From positions 1-41,059 of IMG/VR virus record IMGVR_UViG_3300036820_000631: 41,059 nucleotides of DNA. The stretch is one strand, 5' to 3'. A program made the translations under genes and the position numbers. Below are positions 1 to 8,904 of this stretch, one piece after another; the stretch's first letter is position 1, and each line of letters opens with the position of its first letter. This DNA comes from a virus. The notes below the pieces were generated by a model. The model worked only from the letters and a program-made list of their open reading frames with translations, was not told the origin of the DNA and did no database searches.

Positions 1-3000
1 TCAGTAAGTAGGTCCACCAGCTCCGTGGCCTATCGGACTGCCACCGGTGTACCCGCCTCCCGGAGCGCCAGGATTGCCCACGCTGACCGTCGCTCCTGAT
101 CCCACCCCAGCTCCCACGATCAGGGCTGTAATGTTGTGGCCACCGCTCGTCCCCGGAGCCGTATAGAGACCCGTGCCGTCGATCGTTCCCACGGTCGCAT
201 TTCCTCCCGTGACGCCATCGACGGCCCACTGAATCGTCGGCGATCCGCTGTAGCCCGTCACCGTCGCCGTGAACTGCTGCGTGGCGCTGAGAGCGATCGC
301 AGCGGCACTCGGTGTGATCGCCAGCTGGGCCGCCCCGATTGTGCTCCCGGCCGATCCTGTACCGACCTGCACAAACTGCCAGCCGATCGCCGCCGCGTTT
401 GCCTGGCTGATCGCCGTGATCTGATGTGTCCCGTTGGTCGCAGGCGCGGTGTAGAGTCCCGTGGCGTCGATTGTTCCCACGTCAGCGTTGCCGCCGGCGA
501 CGCCGTCCACACTCCAGTTGACCGCCATGTTCGAGCTTCCCAGCACCTGCGCCGAGAACTGCTGTGTCCCGCTCACCGGCATCGAAATGCCGGCAGGAGA
601 GACGGTCACGCTGATGCCGCCGGCCGAGCCTCCGGACGCGCCGGTTGTCGGCTCATAGAAGAGAGCGAAGACGTCGGCGGTACCGCTCCACTGATTGCCT
701 TCGCCGTCCTCGAAAAATATGTGCACCGTGAGATTGGCGTCAACGTAGCACGCACCGATGCCGTGCGCCGGGTGATCCACGATATCGAACGTGCGCGGAC
801 CGGCGATCGCCTGCAGCGAATTGCCTGCGCCCGCGGCGGTTGGCAGCGTCAGTGCAGAGCCGTCGGCGAAGGTGCCCATCCCTACACCGAGCGTCATATC
901 CGTCGCATCGTTGTAGAGCATCCAACTCGCGCCGCCGAAAGTCTGGGTGGTCACCGTGCCGGTGTTGTTCTGCCACGCGAACACCAGCACATTCGCGTTC
1001 CCGTGCCAGACGTGTCCTTCACCATCCTGGTAGTTCAGGTGCACCACTCCGTCGCTGTCGACGTACGCACCGACTCCATGCGCCTGGTTCCCACTCGCAC
1101 CGGCTTCATTCGGCGAGGCGTCGTGCGGATAGGCGACGATCAGCGACTTCGCCAGATCGAATCCAGTCGGCAGGATCAGGTTCGTTCCATCAGCGAGTAC
1201 TCCCTGACCGAAACAGACCTTCTCACCGCCCGCCAGCGTGAGCAGCAGCCAGTTGAATTCGGAAGTTCCGATCACGGCCGTGGTGAGATCCGCCGCGGTG
1301 TTGTCGCCGATCCACGTCACCGCGGCCACATTGACGTCGCCGCCCCACAAGTTGTTCTCACCATCCTCGTAGGACAGCGATGCTATGCGCGTGGTCGGAT
1401 CTACGCTGCAGTTGCTGATGACGTGCATGTCGTTACCGACGTCCGCGGTTCCCTGCGGACCTGCCCAGGCCAGCATGTTGGCCGGATCAAATCCACTCGA
1501 TGGCAGATCGAACGACTTGCCGGTGGGCAGCGAGAGGCTGAGAAAAGCCAGTGTTCCGTTGTCCGCCAGCGCGATCGCGGTGTAGTCGCCATCATTGCCG
1601 GGATCGCTGCCCGGCACATTGCTCCAGCCGGCGGTTCCGGCATCGGTCGAATCGTAGAAGTAGCCGCCGTCGAACCACTGCAGCGTGAGCGTTTCCTGGC
1701 CGCCGTCCGGCGATGCCTTCAGCGTCACCGTATTGCCGCTGCCAGCGGGCTGCGCGGTGTACGGCTGGTGAGCGCGAGTGATCACTTCATAGATGCCCTG
1801 ATAAGCGAAACTGGCGGTAGGATCGAGCGTCACCACGTCGCCAGGCTGCAGCTGCGCGGCCGCCGCGCCAGTGCCGGCCGCATCGCGCGCATACGCTGGA
1901 CACTTCAGAGTGAACGCCGGCGGTGTCACGTACGGGGCGGCATCATAGCCGAGCGCTCGGTCTTTCTCGTAACGGATCACGCGGCTGGCCTGATCGAAGG
2001 TGGTCACCGCGAAGTCGTAGGTCACCGGCACCGCGTTCAGCTGGCGCGGAATGCCGACGCCCACGGCGCCCTTCGCATACTGGTTCGCCTGATGGCGGAA
2101 GGTGGGGGCGCGTTCTTTGAAGCGCGAGTACGTCAGACCGATCACGCCGCCGGCGCCCACGCTCGCCGGATAGTTCGAGCCCTTGCTCAGCAGGGTCAGG
2201 GTGGTGATGTTGGTGCCCGCCGGCACGCCGGCCACAAACCACACGCCATCATAGATAGTGTCCGTTCCGCCGATGGCGATGCGATCGCCGGTGTTGAACG
2301 GATGCGGATCCTCAGTGGTGACGATCGGTTCTGAGTGGTCCGCGCAGGTGATGGTGGCGATGTTCGCAGCCGCCGGTACCAGCAGATCGCGAAACTTCGC
2401 TATGAAGGAGTTGGGCGCCGAGCTCAGGGTTTTATCGCTCGGCGCGAAGCTGCCTGGCAGGATGTGCTCGCGTGTAAAAGTTAACACTGAGTCGCGCGGC
2501 CGATCGACGATCAGCGAGAGTTGGCCGGCGTACTCGCGGATGAAGCCGCGGCAGACCTTCAGCATCTGCTCCTCGATCGCCGCCAGCGTCGTCGACTGCG
2601 AAAAGGCATAGTTCCCAGTGAAGCGGGGACGCGAGCCGAGGTTCGTCTGGATGATCTGGTTGCAGTAGGTCGCGCTCGCATAGATATCGCCCCAGTTGAA
2701 GCGATTGAGCACATCCTCCGGTACCGGATCGGCGCCCCCGTTCAGCGAGACGCCGTACTCGGGAAACAGCTTGCGGCGCAGCTTCACGTCTACCCAGTGC
2801 CACACCGGATTGGTCGAGAACGCGTAGCCGGACTGGTTCCCTTCGTCGTCGAAGATCCGCACCCGCAGCCCGCGCCAGAGACCGATAGGGGCGATGTCGG
2901 TCCACTGCGTCGGATCGTTTTCATGGTCATTCGTCTGGTTCTCGATCGGCTGCTTGCGGAAGATTCCGTAGTAGGCGAGCCTGCTGTAGCACAGTGGCTG

Positions 3001-3366
3001 CAGCGCGGTCGGAAACCACTGCCAGAACTGATCGCAGCCCTGATCGGGGCCGATCGAATACGGGGTCAGTCCGGAGCCGATGACCGAGTCGGTTCCGCGG
3101 TGAAAATGAAACTGCGCGGGGTCGTCGTATTCCGAATCCCATGTATAGGTGTCGTTGATCCACAGCTCCTCGCAGCCGTCCCATTCCCCTTCGCCGAGGA
3201 GCCAGAAGCCGACCCGCGAGAATTCGAGCGCATCGCTGCCCGTGTTCTGCAGCATGTAATACTCGGCGCGCTTGCCCGTCGCCCAGATAAAGCCATAGCC
3301 CAGCGCAGCCGGGGTGTTGGTGGTCTGGCTCGAATCGACGGCGACGGTGCTGGATGAATTTGGCAT
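1..3366 (-). CDS. Tail-tip / host-recognition protein with Ig-like repeats
   Basis: This is the last and largest tail gene of the leftward operon (1121 aa), complete with a TGA stop at bases 1-3. The N-terminal ~590 residues look like a tail hub or tip attachment protein (gpJ-like position downstream of the tape measure and the gpL-like gene). Residues ~597-905 hold three diverged repeats of ~95 residues, each ending in a DGE(N/G)xxW motif followed by a short hydrophobic strand. Residues ~918-1001 and ~1014-1096 are two bacterial Ig-like (BIG2-type) domains, each with a GLYTAP motif. The C-terminus is a Gly/Pro-rich tail. The domain order suggests a structural base followed by receptor- or glycan-binding modules. 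The exact receptor is unknown. The ATG lies 3 bases after the stop of the upstream gene. Assignment as a tail-tip protein rests on position and architecture; I did not recognise a catalytic motif. Confidence 0.75.
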   Translation of the reverse strand: MPNSSSTVAVDSSQTTNTPAALGYGFIWATGKRAEYYMLQNTGSDALEFSRVGFWLLGEGEWDGCEELWINDTYTWDSEYDDPAQFHFHRGTDSVIGSGLTPYSIGPDQGCDQFWQWFPTALQPLCYSRLAYYGIFRKQPIENQTNDHENDPTQWTDIAPIGLWRGLRVRIFDDEGNQSGYAFSTNPVWHWVDVKLRRKLFPEYGVSLNGGADPVPEDVLNRFNWGDIYASATYCNQIIQTNLGSRPRFTGNYAFSQSTTLAAIEEQMLKVCRGFIREYAGQLSLIVDRPRDSVLTFTREHILPGSFAPSDKTLSSAPNSFIAKFRDLLVPAAANIATITCADHSEPIVTTEDPHPFNTGDRIAIGGTDTIYDGVWFVAGVPAGTNITTLTLLSKGSNYPASVGAGGVIGLTYSRFKERAPTFRHQANQYAKGAVGVGIPRQLNAVPVTYDFAVTTFDQASRVIRYEKDRALGYDAAPYVTPPAFTLKCPAYARDAAGTGAAAAQLQPGDVVTLDPTASFAYQGIYEVITRAHQPYTAQPAGSGNTVTLKASPDGGQETLTLQWFDGGYFYDSTDAGTAGWSNVPGSDPGNDGDYTAIALADNGTLAFLSLSLPTGKSFDLPSSGFDPANMLAWAGPQGTADVGNDMHVISNCSVDPTTRIASLSYEDGENNLWGGDVNVAAVTWIGDNTAADLTTAVIGTSEFNWLLLTLAGGEKVCFGQGVLADGTNLILPTGFDLAKSLIVAYPHDASPNEAGASGNQAHGVGAYVDSDGVVHLNYQDGEGHVWHGNANVLVFAWQNNTGTVTTQTFGGASWMLYNDATDMTLGVGMGTFADGSALTLPTAAGAGNSLQAIAGPRTFDIVDHPAHGIGACYVDANLTVHIFFEDGEGNQWSGTADVFALFYEPTTGASGGSAGGISVTVSPAGISMPVSGTQQFSAQVLGSSNMAVNWSVDGVAGGNADVGTIDATGLYTAPATNGTHQITAISQANAAAIGWQFVQVGTGSAGSTIGAAQLAITPSAAAIALSATQQFTATVTGYSGSPTIQWAVDGVTGGNATVGTIDGTGLYTAPGTSGGHNITALIVGAGVGSGATVSVGNPGAPGGGYTGGSPIGHGAGGPTY
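79..615 (-). repeat. Two tandem Ig-like (BIG2-type) domain repeats
   Basis: These are protein-level repeats inside the tail-tip gene. Each unit of ~83 residues has a QQF(S/T)A strand, a W(S/A)VDGV turn, an NAxVGTID segment and a GLYTAP motif. Such domains usually mediate weak adhesion to cell-surface carbohydrate. Confidence 0.7.
652..1578 (-). repeat. Three diverged ~95-residue repeats in the tail-tip protein
   Basis: Each unit contains an LP(T/S) turn, a central HxI/HGxGA-type segment, and ends with an acidic DGEG/DGEN motif, a Trp-Gly pair and a DV/NV strand. The units are diverged enough to be old duplications. A repeated receptor-binding or glycan-binding fold is plausible, but I cannot name the family. 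Confidence 0.6.
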
Positions 3367-3369
3367 CGT

Positions 3370-4038
3370 TCAGAACTGGCGAATGCGATTGACCACGCCG
3401 GTCGCGGTGTTCGCCCACGCCTCGCCGTAGTTTTTCTCGTAGTTGTTCACAATCACAAAAACCCGCTCGACCACCTGGCAGGTCGGGAAGGTCTGCATGC
3501 AGGGCGTCGGCTGCGTCGATCCGCACTGCACGCTCGACCAGCGCCACTGGCAGATCTCGCAGAGCTGATAGGGCGGCGCAGCGTCCTGGGACGGGTCGTT
3601 CAGCTGCTTCAGCGTGAGACTCACCTTCTCGGGATTGCTGTCATCCACGCTGAGCGTCCCGTGAAACTCAAGCTCGGCCGCCTGACCGCCGGCGTTCCAT
3701 TCGCGGTAGACGCACAACGCACCTTCAAGCACTGTTCGGCGCGCGATCTTTTGAAAGTCCGACTGCAGTGTGTCGCCGCTCAGGTTCTGCAGCTGCACAC
3801 TGCCGCTGTCGGTCTTCATCGAGCGGTTGAAGGTGAACTGCGGCGCGCTGAGAATCCACGGCAGATATAGATTCGAGGCCGATCCGCCATCCCCCACGAT
3901 GACGCTGGGAGCGACCAGGGGACGGCTTCCCCAGTAGTAGCAGTTCCCGTTCGGGTCCTCGACGTCGAGCAGGTAGGCATTCGCGATGCCCGTGTGCGCG
4001 AGAGAGGATTTCTGGATTGCCTGAGTCCAGGGGATCAT
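3370..4038 (-). CDS. Minor tail protein, gpL / DUF2163-like, with C-terminal Cys cluster
   Basis: A protein of 222 aa from the ATG at 4038. That start shares an ATGA overlap with the preceding gene and has GGAG nine bases upstream. A longer in-frame start at 4071 exists but lacks these signs. The N-terminal half is β-rich. The C-terminal part has clustered cysteines (CEIC, QCG, PCM, TCQ), reminiscent of the metal- or iron-sulfur-binding C-terminus of λ gpL and of DUF2163 tail assembly proteins. Those proteins cap the tail tube beneath the host-recognition protein. The position just before the tip protein and after the distal tail protein fits. Family assignment is by pattern and context, so moderate. 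Confidence 0.55.
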   Translation of the reverse strand: MIPWTQAIQKSSLAHTGIANAYLLDVEDPNGNCYYWGSRPLVAPSVIVGDGGSASNLYLPWILSAPQFTFNRSMKTDSGSVQLQNLSGDTLQSDFQKIARRTVLEGALCVYREWNAGGQAAELEFHGTLSVDDSNPEKVSLTLKQLNDPSQDAAPPYQLCEICQWRWSSVQCGSTQPTPCMQTFPTCQVVERVFVIVNNYEKNYGEAWANTATGVVNRIRQF

Positions 4039-4331
4039 CGCGTCCGTCTCCGCGCGACAGTGGAATAACACTCAACGGTGTGCCGCGGCACATTCTCGTG
4101 ATCCGGCAGAGGATGCGCCTCGCACCATTCTTTGCTGGAAACGCAGAGCGGGAAAAATCCCTTCCCCTCGCAAATGTCGCAGACCACGTTGTCCACTTCG
4201 CCGTCCCCACAGCAGCAGCTGTCTTCGCCGCAATCGTGGCCGGCGTATCCCTCTCCGCCACAATTTTGACACTCCACGAAATCGATGCTCGACCCGCATC
4301 GCCCGCATTGATATGCGATCTGATTAGCCAT
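4035..4331 (-). CDS. Small Cys-rich zinc-finger-like protein in the tail operon
   Basis: A protein of 98 aa from the ATG at 4331, preceded by GATGAGG. It carries repeated CxxC-type pairs (CGRC, CQNCGGEG, CGEDSCCCG, CDICEGKG), which resemble the cysteine-rich zinc-binding region of DnaJ. It ends with ATGA overlapping the next tail gene, so it is translated with the tail genes. I do not recognise a specific family. A metal-binding tail assembly helper, or a minor structural protein that supplies metal to the downstream Cys-rich tail protein, would fit the context. Neither is shown by the sequence. Confidence 0.6.
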   Translation of the reverse strand: MANQIAYQCGRCGSSIDFVECQNCGGEGYAGHDCGEDSCCCGDGEVDNVVCDICEGKGFFPLCVSSKEWCEAHPLPDHENVPRHTVECYSTVARRRTR

Positions 4332-4336
4332 CGGGG

Positions 4337-5269
4337 TTACCTCATCACCTTCAGCGCGTACCACGCCACCGGCAATCCGGCAGGGGCGTATCCGGAAGGC
4401 GTCCCCGGCTGCGCCCATCCGGCGGGCGCAACGCCAGCCGCCCAGGTCTGGATCGGCGTCGACGCGCCGCCCGCTGTCGGCGTGAACTCGGCCGCCTGCA
4501 CAGTCACCTGCACGCGGTGCAGATCGAGCGGCAGATTCGCCTGCTCGAAGACCATCTTGGGTGCGAGAACCGGCGATGAGGATCCAAGGCCGATGGTTGC
4601 GGCGAGCGTGCCGTCGACGAAGACCTGCGCGATTCCCTGACCGGCTCCAACCATCATCGAAAGCTGGAATCCATAGCCGCGATATTCGTACTGCGCCCAG
4701 TCGCCGATGGTCCCGTTGTCAGTCGCGATCGTGCGCGGAATCTCTCCGAACTTTTGCTGCGCGAGGGTCCACGCGCCCTGGGTGGCCAGCTTCTGCTCGC
4801 CCAGGGGCGTCGCCGCCAGCCGGAAATCGTTGCACACGTAGAGATCGATCGCGTCGTTGACCCAGTCGTTCGGGTACTGCAGCATGGGGCACTGCGGGAT
4901 CTCTTCGAACTGCACGTTCTGGACGTCCCACTTGTTGTTGTTGCTTTCGATCGGCTGAACCTCGCTGGTGAAGCGGCCAACATAGTGGCGGCCGCCGCCA
5001 TCATGGTCGATCAGCGTAAAGTAGCCGTCCTCGAACTGCTCGTAGAACCACTTCAGCCGGCGCACGCAGCCCCAGGTGCGCCCCAGCCACGACAGCACCA
5101 GGGTGTGCCCGGTGTTACCCTGCTCGCGCGTGTAGGGAATGCCTCCCACAGCCTTCATCAGCGCGCGCGTCGCGGTCCGCTTGCGCGAGAACCCATAGTC
5201 GGGGTTCATGGCGTCGCCGATCTGGGGATCGTATCCCTTCAGCGGATTCAGGATGACGTGCTCGCTCAT
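4337..5269 (-). CDS. Distal tail protein-like (DUF2460-like)
   Basis: A protein of 310 aa between the tape measure and the gpL-like protein. The N-terminal ~120 residues contain the aromatic/basic pattern seen in phage distal tail proteins: a stretch around FSRKRTATRAL, a WFYEQF segment and a short DHDGGGR loop. The C-terminal half is β-strand-rich with aromatic residues and could be a jelly-roll or carbohydrate-binding domain (for instance around WAQYEYRGYGFQLSM). The start ATG overlaps the tape-measure stop by 4 bases (ATGA), indicating coupled translation. The likely role is a ring linking the tail tube to the tip complex. The call is based mainly on gene order. Confidence 0.5.
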   Translation of the reverse strand: MSEHVILNPLKGYDPQIGDAMNPDYGFSRKRTATRALMKAVGGIPYTREQGNTGHTLVLSWLGRTWGCVRRLKWFYEQFEDGYFTLIDHDGGGRHYVGRFTSEVQPIESNNNKWDVQNVQFEEIPQCPMLQYPNDWVNDAIDLYVCNDFRLAATPLGEQKLATQGAWTLAQQKFGEIPRTIATDNGTIGDWAQYEYRGYGFQLSMMVGAGQGIAQVFVDGTLAATIGLGSSSPVLAPKMVFEQANLPLDLHRVQVTVQAAEFTPTAGGASTPIQTWAAGVAPAGWAQPGTPSGYAPAGLPVAWYALKVMR

Positions 5270-8200
5270 CCTCCCGCCTCGCCACCGTAGATTCCATATG
5301 CGCTGTTGTGCGCCGCGCGGATGGTATCAGCGTTGTCCATCAGGAAGTCGGTCGCACTCTTGGTATCGATCGCGTGGACGTGCAGCTGGTAAGTGTTGCC
5401 ACCCCCCTGCGTCGCGCCGCGGCCGGGCGAAGACTGCACCGCGTCGCGATAGGCGGAATGCAGCGCCGGGTATGACTCGACGGCCCGGGTGATGCGTTCG
5501 TTCTGATCCGTGGGCATGACGCGCTCACCAGGGGTGAGCATGGCGGGGACGCTGTCGATGCCGGTGTTATACATTGCCGTGCTGAAGGTGTCGGCGCTCC
5601 GTCCCGCCTTCTGCTCGCGATTCAGCTTCGCTTCCGCCTGCGAGATCTCGCCCGTCACCGTGTCGTGGTAGTACTTCTCGCCGGTGAAGCCCATCTTTTT
5701 GAGCGTCTCCATCGCCGAGTACTTCAGGCTCTCCATGTCGGTATACGCCGACGTGTAATCGCCGCTCTGCTCGTAGGTGTCCATATCGGTGGCAAGCCGC
5801 GGGCGCCCGTTTTGCAACCACCACACTCGCGCCTGTTCACCACCCCCGAAGAAGCCGATCGCGGCGCCGGCGATTGCGCCGATTCCCGCTCCGATCGGGC
5901 CGCCCACGTCCATGCCGAGCTCCGCACCACTCATCGCGCCGCCCAGCATCCCGCCAAAGCCGCCCTGCTTCGACGCGCTGAAAAGGCCGATGCCGGCGCC
6001 AGCCGCGCCCAGCGTGTTCGACACTGTCATGCCGCCGCCCAACATGGATTGGCTGTAAGCGCTGGGCGCGGCCGCGGCGGGAGCGTTCCCGCCGCCGATC
6101 TGATTGGTAAGCGTCACTTCCTGCGGTTCGAGATCCGAAGCGGCGGCTCCGGAGCGGCCAGCGGTAATCATCGAGCCGATGCTGCGCGCGGTGCTCAGCC
6201 CCGCACCTACGTTGTGAAGCGCGCCGCCGACGCCGCCAGCAGTGGAAGGAGCGGGCGCTGGCGTTCTAGCCGCCGCGGCGCTCGCGCCCGCTCCTCCGCC
6301 GTCGCCAGATCCGCCGGCTCCGGCCCACGCGTCAGAGAGACCACCGCTCACTCCACCGCTTGTGGACGGAGCGCTGGTGATCGGACCACCTCCGAAGCTG
6401 ACGTCCCCACCGCCAGTCGAACTCCCTCTCTGGCTGAACGTTGAGCTGATGCTGCGCGCCGCGGTGAATCCATGGCCCACATCGCTCATCGCCCCACTCA
6501 CGCCTCCAGCCGCGGATGGAGCTGGGGCTGCGGACGGAGCGCTGGTGATGGGACCGCCCCCGGATCCGGACCACGCGTCCGAGAATCCACCCCCGTAGCC
6601 GCCGCCTGCGCCGCTCGTCCCGCTGAAGCCTGCGCCGAAGGACGAGCCTCCGGCCGATCCGGATGGACTCCAGGACGATCCCATCGCGCCGCCGCGACTA
6701 CCACCTCCACCGCCGGCGCCCACAATGTTCGCGCTGGACACGTAGATCGTCGCCGTGCGCAGCGTCATCACGCCGGCTGCGCCGCCGACGCGAGCGCCGG
6801 GCATCTCCGCGTGCTCGTCTGGATTGCGAGGAATGTGAGAGACCCCCGCAATGCGATCGAAGATCGATCCGCTGCGCGATCCTCCGGTTTGCACGCCGTA
6901 GTGCGTCGCCGCGCGCTGGATGAGGGACGCACCCGCCTGGCTCGCGAACTTTGAGCCGGCTTCCTCAAGCGCCTGCAGCGGGTGCGCCCCGATCAGCCCC
7001 TTCAGCTCGCCCGCGATCTTCTCCCGCGCCTGCCGCGCCTGATCGATCAGCTCGGCCTGCATCTCCTCACCGGCCGCGACCACGCGTCGGTTGTAATCGT
7101 CCTGGCTGATCAGCTGCTGATTCAGCTCGTCGCGATATTTCGCCAGACGCTGGTTGTATTCGTCCTCGATCGCCGCGGTCTGCTGCTTCTCGGCCGAGAG
7201 CAGCTTCGCGCGCGCCTGCGTCTCGATCTGCTCCGTCTCTTCTTCGTTGCGCCGCCCCAGATCGGCCGTCTGGCCTGCCCCGCCAGCGGCAATCGCGCCC
7301 AGTCCCTGATTCAGTTGGCCTGTATGGCTCTGATAACCTGCGCTTCCGGGTTTGCCGTATTCCTTTTCGTAGTCGGCCCGCCACGCGTCCTGCTGGCGTT
7401 GCACTTCGGAGCGGATTTTCGCGAACCCCGAAAGCTGGTGTCCTGTCTGCTCGTCAACCAGCTGATTCAGCTTTTGAGTGAACGTTTGCTCTTCAGCAAG
7501 GATCTGCGCATTTGTAGCCTCCCAGTTGGAGACGCGGTCCCTCTGGGCGTCGTTCAGACTCTGGTATTTTCCGGCCGCAGCATTATCGAGGATGTCTTTA
7601 TCCCGCTGCTGTCCTTCAAAACGGACCTTTGCGACACCGGTGAGACCCGCGCCGCTCGCCTCGCTCTCTCGCCTGGCGACGGCAGTCTGCTCCTCCTGAT
7701 ACCGCTTCATCTCCTCAGCGTGAAACTTCGCCTTTACCGCTCCGACGGCAGTTGCCGATGCGATCCCACGGTCGCGCAGTTCCTCGATCGCTGCACCCTC
7801 CTGCGCTTGAAAGAGTGGAATGCCGCGAAGCGACGCCTGCTCTGCCTGCTCCTGCAGATGGCGAATTTCAATGCTGTTAGAACGCGCGCGCTCTATCTCA
7901 TCAGCACGGTATTGAGCATCGGCCGCATCCACGGCCTGTTTCTCCTGGAGCATCCCGTCGTTTTTGGGAACTTGGACGTGCTCCATCTGATCCTGCGCGT
8001 TTTTCCCGTAGTTGTAGGCATCGACACCGGCGTTATAAGTGCCCGCGAGCGCCGTGTCGCGGCGAGCCGAATACTCCCGCTCCATGGCGGCCTGCCGGAC
8101 CGCATATTCTTGTTTGACGGCGTCGCGTCGGTAATCCGGCACCCGAGCCGCAGCGAGTCTCTCTTCGTTCTGGAGGGCGGCAGCCTGGGCCTTATGCTCC

Positions 8201-8904
8201 TCGTCCATTTGGTGAATCCGCTGCTCGCCTTGCTGCATCTGCAGCTTCCCGAGTCGTTCGGCATCTTCGGCATTGAAGAACTTCCGATCTCCGCCTGTTG
8301 CCCACGCCGGACCGCCCGACCCTCCAATTTCGTTGCCAATGTGGGTGAGCCAACTCTCCGAGGTTTTCCGTTTCCGATACAGTTCATCGACCTGAGCATT
8401 TAGATCGCCAACCATCGCGATCTGGGCTTCCATGCTTCCCCGGTCGAAGAGTTCCGTCTGCGCCGCCTTCATGGCATCCTGCTGGTACTTCCGAACCGCG
8501 CTGTCGACGTCGATCCACTTTTCGTAAAACTCATGGATCTTCTCAGCGCCCATCACGAGCACACCGATCAGCGCGGTAGCGCCGAACACTGGGAATGCCA
8601 GCTCCATTGCCTCGCCGATTTTTGGCAGCGTGGCGAGGAACTCTGAGGCAGCGCGGGTGTCGCCGAAGATCGAACCCTGCAGCGAGCGCACCTCGGCGTT
8701 CATGGTGCGGATGCTGCCCTCGTTAGAGGTGAACTCGTTCGCGAGCTTCTTCAGACCATCCGCATGCCCTGAGGTCTTATTCAGCTCGTCATTGAGCTGA
8801 TGCACCGTCCCGGCGGCTCCCTTGACGGAGGTGTCGAATGCGCGGATGCCCTGGACTGCGCCCTTCTCGTCAACAGTCAGTTCGAGCTGAATTGCGGTGG
8901 CCAT
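5266..8904 (-). CDS. Tail tape measure protein
   Basis: A protein of 1212 aa, the longest gene of the window, in the expected place between the tail chaperone genes and the distal tail genes. The N-terminal ~100 residues resemble the start of tape measure proteins. A hydrophobic segment at residues ~101-119 is followed by ~400 residues of charged, Gln/Glu/Ala-rich helical sequence typical of coiled coil. Next comes a Gly/Ser/Ala/Pro-rich repetitive region (near 5990-6725), then a glycine-zipper-like hydrophobic stretch near the C-terminus. Tape measures set tail length and are ejected into the host envelope, where hydrophobic parts may help form a channel. The start ATG has AGGA upstream and directly follows the preceding TAG. 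At this length a long flexible tail is expected. Confidence 0.85.
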   Translation of the reverse strand: MATAIQLELTVDEKGAVQGIRAFDTSVKGAAGTVHQLNDELNKTSGHADGLKKLANEFTSNEGSIRTMNAEVRSLQGSIFGDTRAASEFLATLPKIGEAMELAFPVFGATALIGVLVMGAEKIHEFYEKWIDVDSAVRKYQQDAMKAAQTELFDRGSMEAQIAMVGDLNAQVDELYRKRKTSESWLTHIGNEIGGSGGPAWATGGDRKFFNAEDAERLGKLQMQQGEQRIHQMDEEHKAQAAALQNEERLAAARVPDYRRDAVKQEYAVRQAAMEREYSARRDTALAGTYNAGVDAYNYGKNAQDQMEHVQVPKNDGMLQEKQAVDAADAQYRADEIERARSNSIEIRHLQEQAEQASLRGIPLFQAQEGAAIEELRDRGIASATAVGAVKAKFHAEEMKRYQEEQTAVARRESEASGAGLTGVAKVRFEGQQRDKDILDNAAAGKYQSLNDAQRDRVSNWEATNAQILAEEQTFTQKLNQLVDEQTGHQLSGFAKIRSEVQRQQDAWRADYEKEYGKPGSAGYQSHTGQLNQGLGAIAAGGAGQTADLGRRNEEETEQIETQARAKLLSAEKQQTAAIEDEYNQRLAKYRDELNQQLISQDDYNRRVVAAGEEMQAELIDQARQAREKIAGELKGLIGAHPLQALEEAGSKFASQAGASLIQRAATHYGVQTGGSRSGSIFDRIAGVSHIPRNPDEHAEMPGARVGGAAGVMTLRTATIYVSSANIVGAGGGGGSRGGAMGSSWSPSGSAGGSSFGAGFSGTSGAGGGYGGGFSDAWSGSGGGPITSAPSAAPAPSAAGGVSGAMSDVGHGFTAARSISSTFSQRGSSTGGGDVSFGGGPITSAPSTSGGVSGGLSDAWAGAGGSGDGGGAGASAAAARTPAPAPSTAGGVGGALHNVGAGLSTARSIGSMITAGRSGAAASDLEPQEVTLTNQIGGGNAPAAAAPSAYSQSMLGGGMTVSNTLGAAGAGIGLFSASKQGGFGGMLGGAMSGAELGMDVGGPIGAGIGAIAGAAIGFFGGGEQARVWWLQNGRPRLATDMDTYEQSGDYTSAYTDMESLKYSAMETLKKMGFTGEKYYHDTVTGEISQAEAKLNREQKAGRSADTFSTAMYNTGIDSVPAMLTPGERVMPTDQNERITRAVESYPALHSAYRDAVQSSPGRGATQGGGNTYQLHVHAIDTKSATDFLMDNADTIRAAHNSAYGIYGGEAGG
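6180..6725 (-). repeat. Gly/Ser/Ala/Pro-rich low-complexity repeats within the tape measure gene
   Basis: The encoded segment repeats blocks such as GGGPITSAPS (seen twice) and a related PAPAPSTAGG block. Each is followed by GGVSG-type and SDxxG/HNVG-type segments and a TARSI motif. The DNA shows matching imperfect direct repeats near 6360-6400 and 6530-6565. Such regions expand and contract by recombination and could alter tail length. Confidence 0.6.

Noticed and set aside
136-2334. Long open frame on the plus strand opposite the tail-tip gene
   Set aside because: It is antisense to a well-supported gene, is Arg/His/Gly-rich without domain pattern, and is expected from the high GC content.
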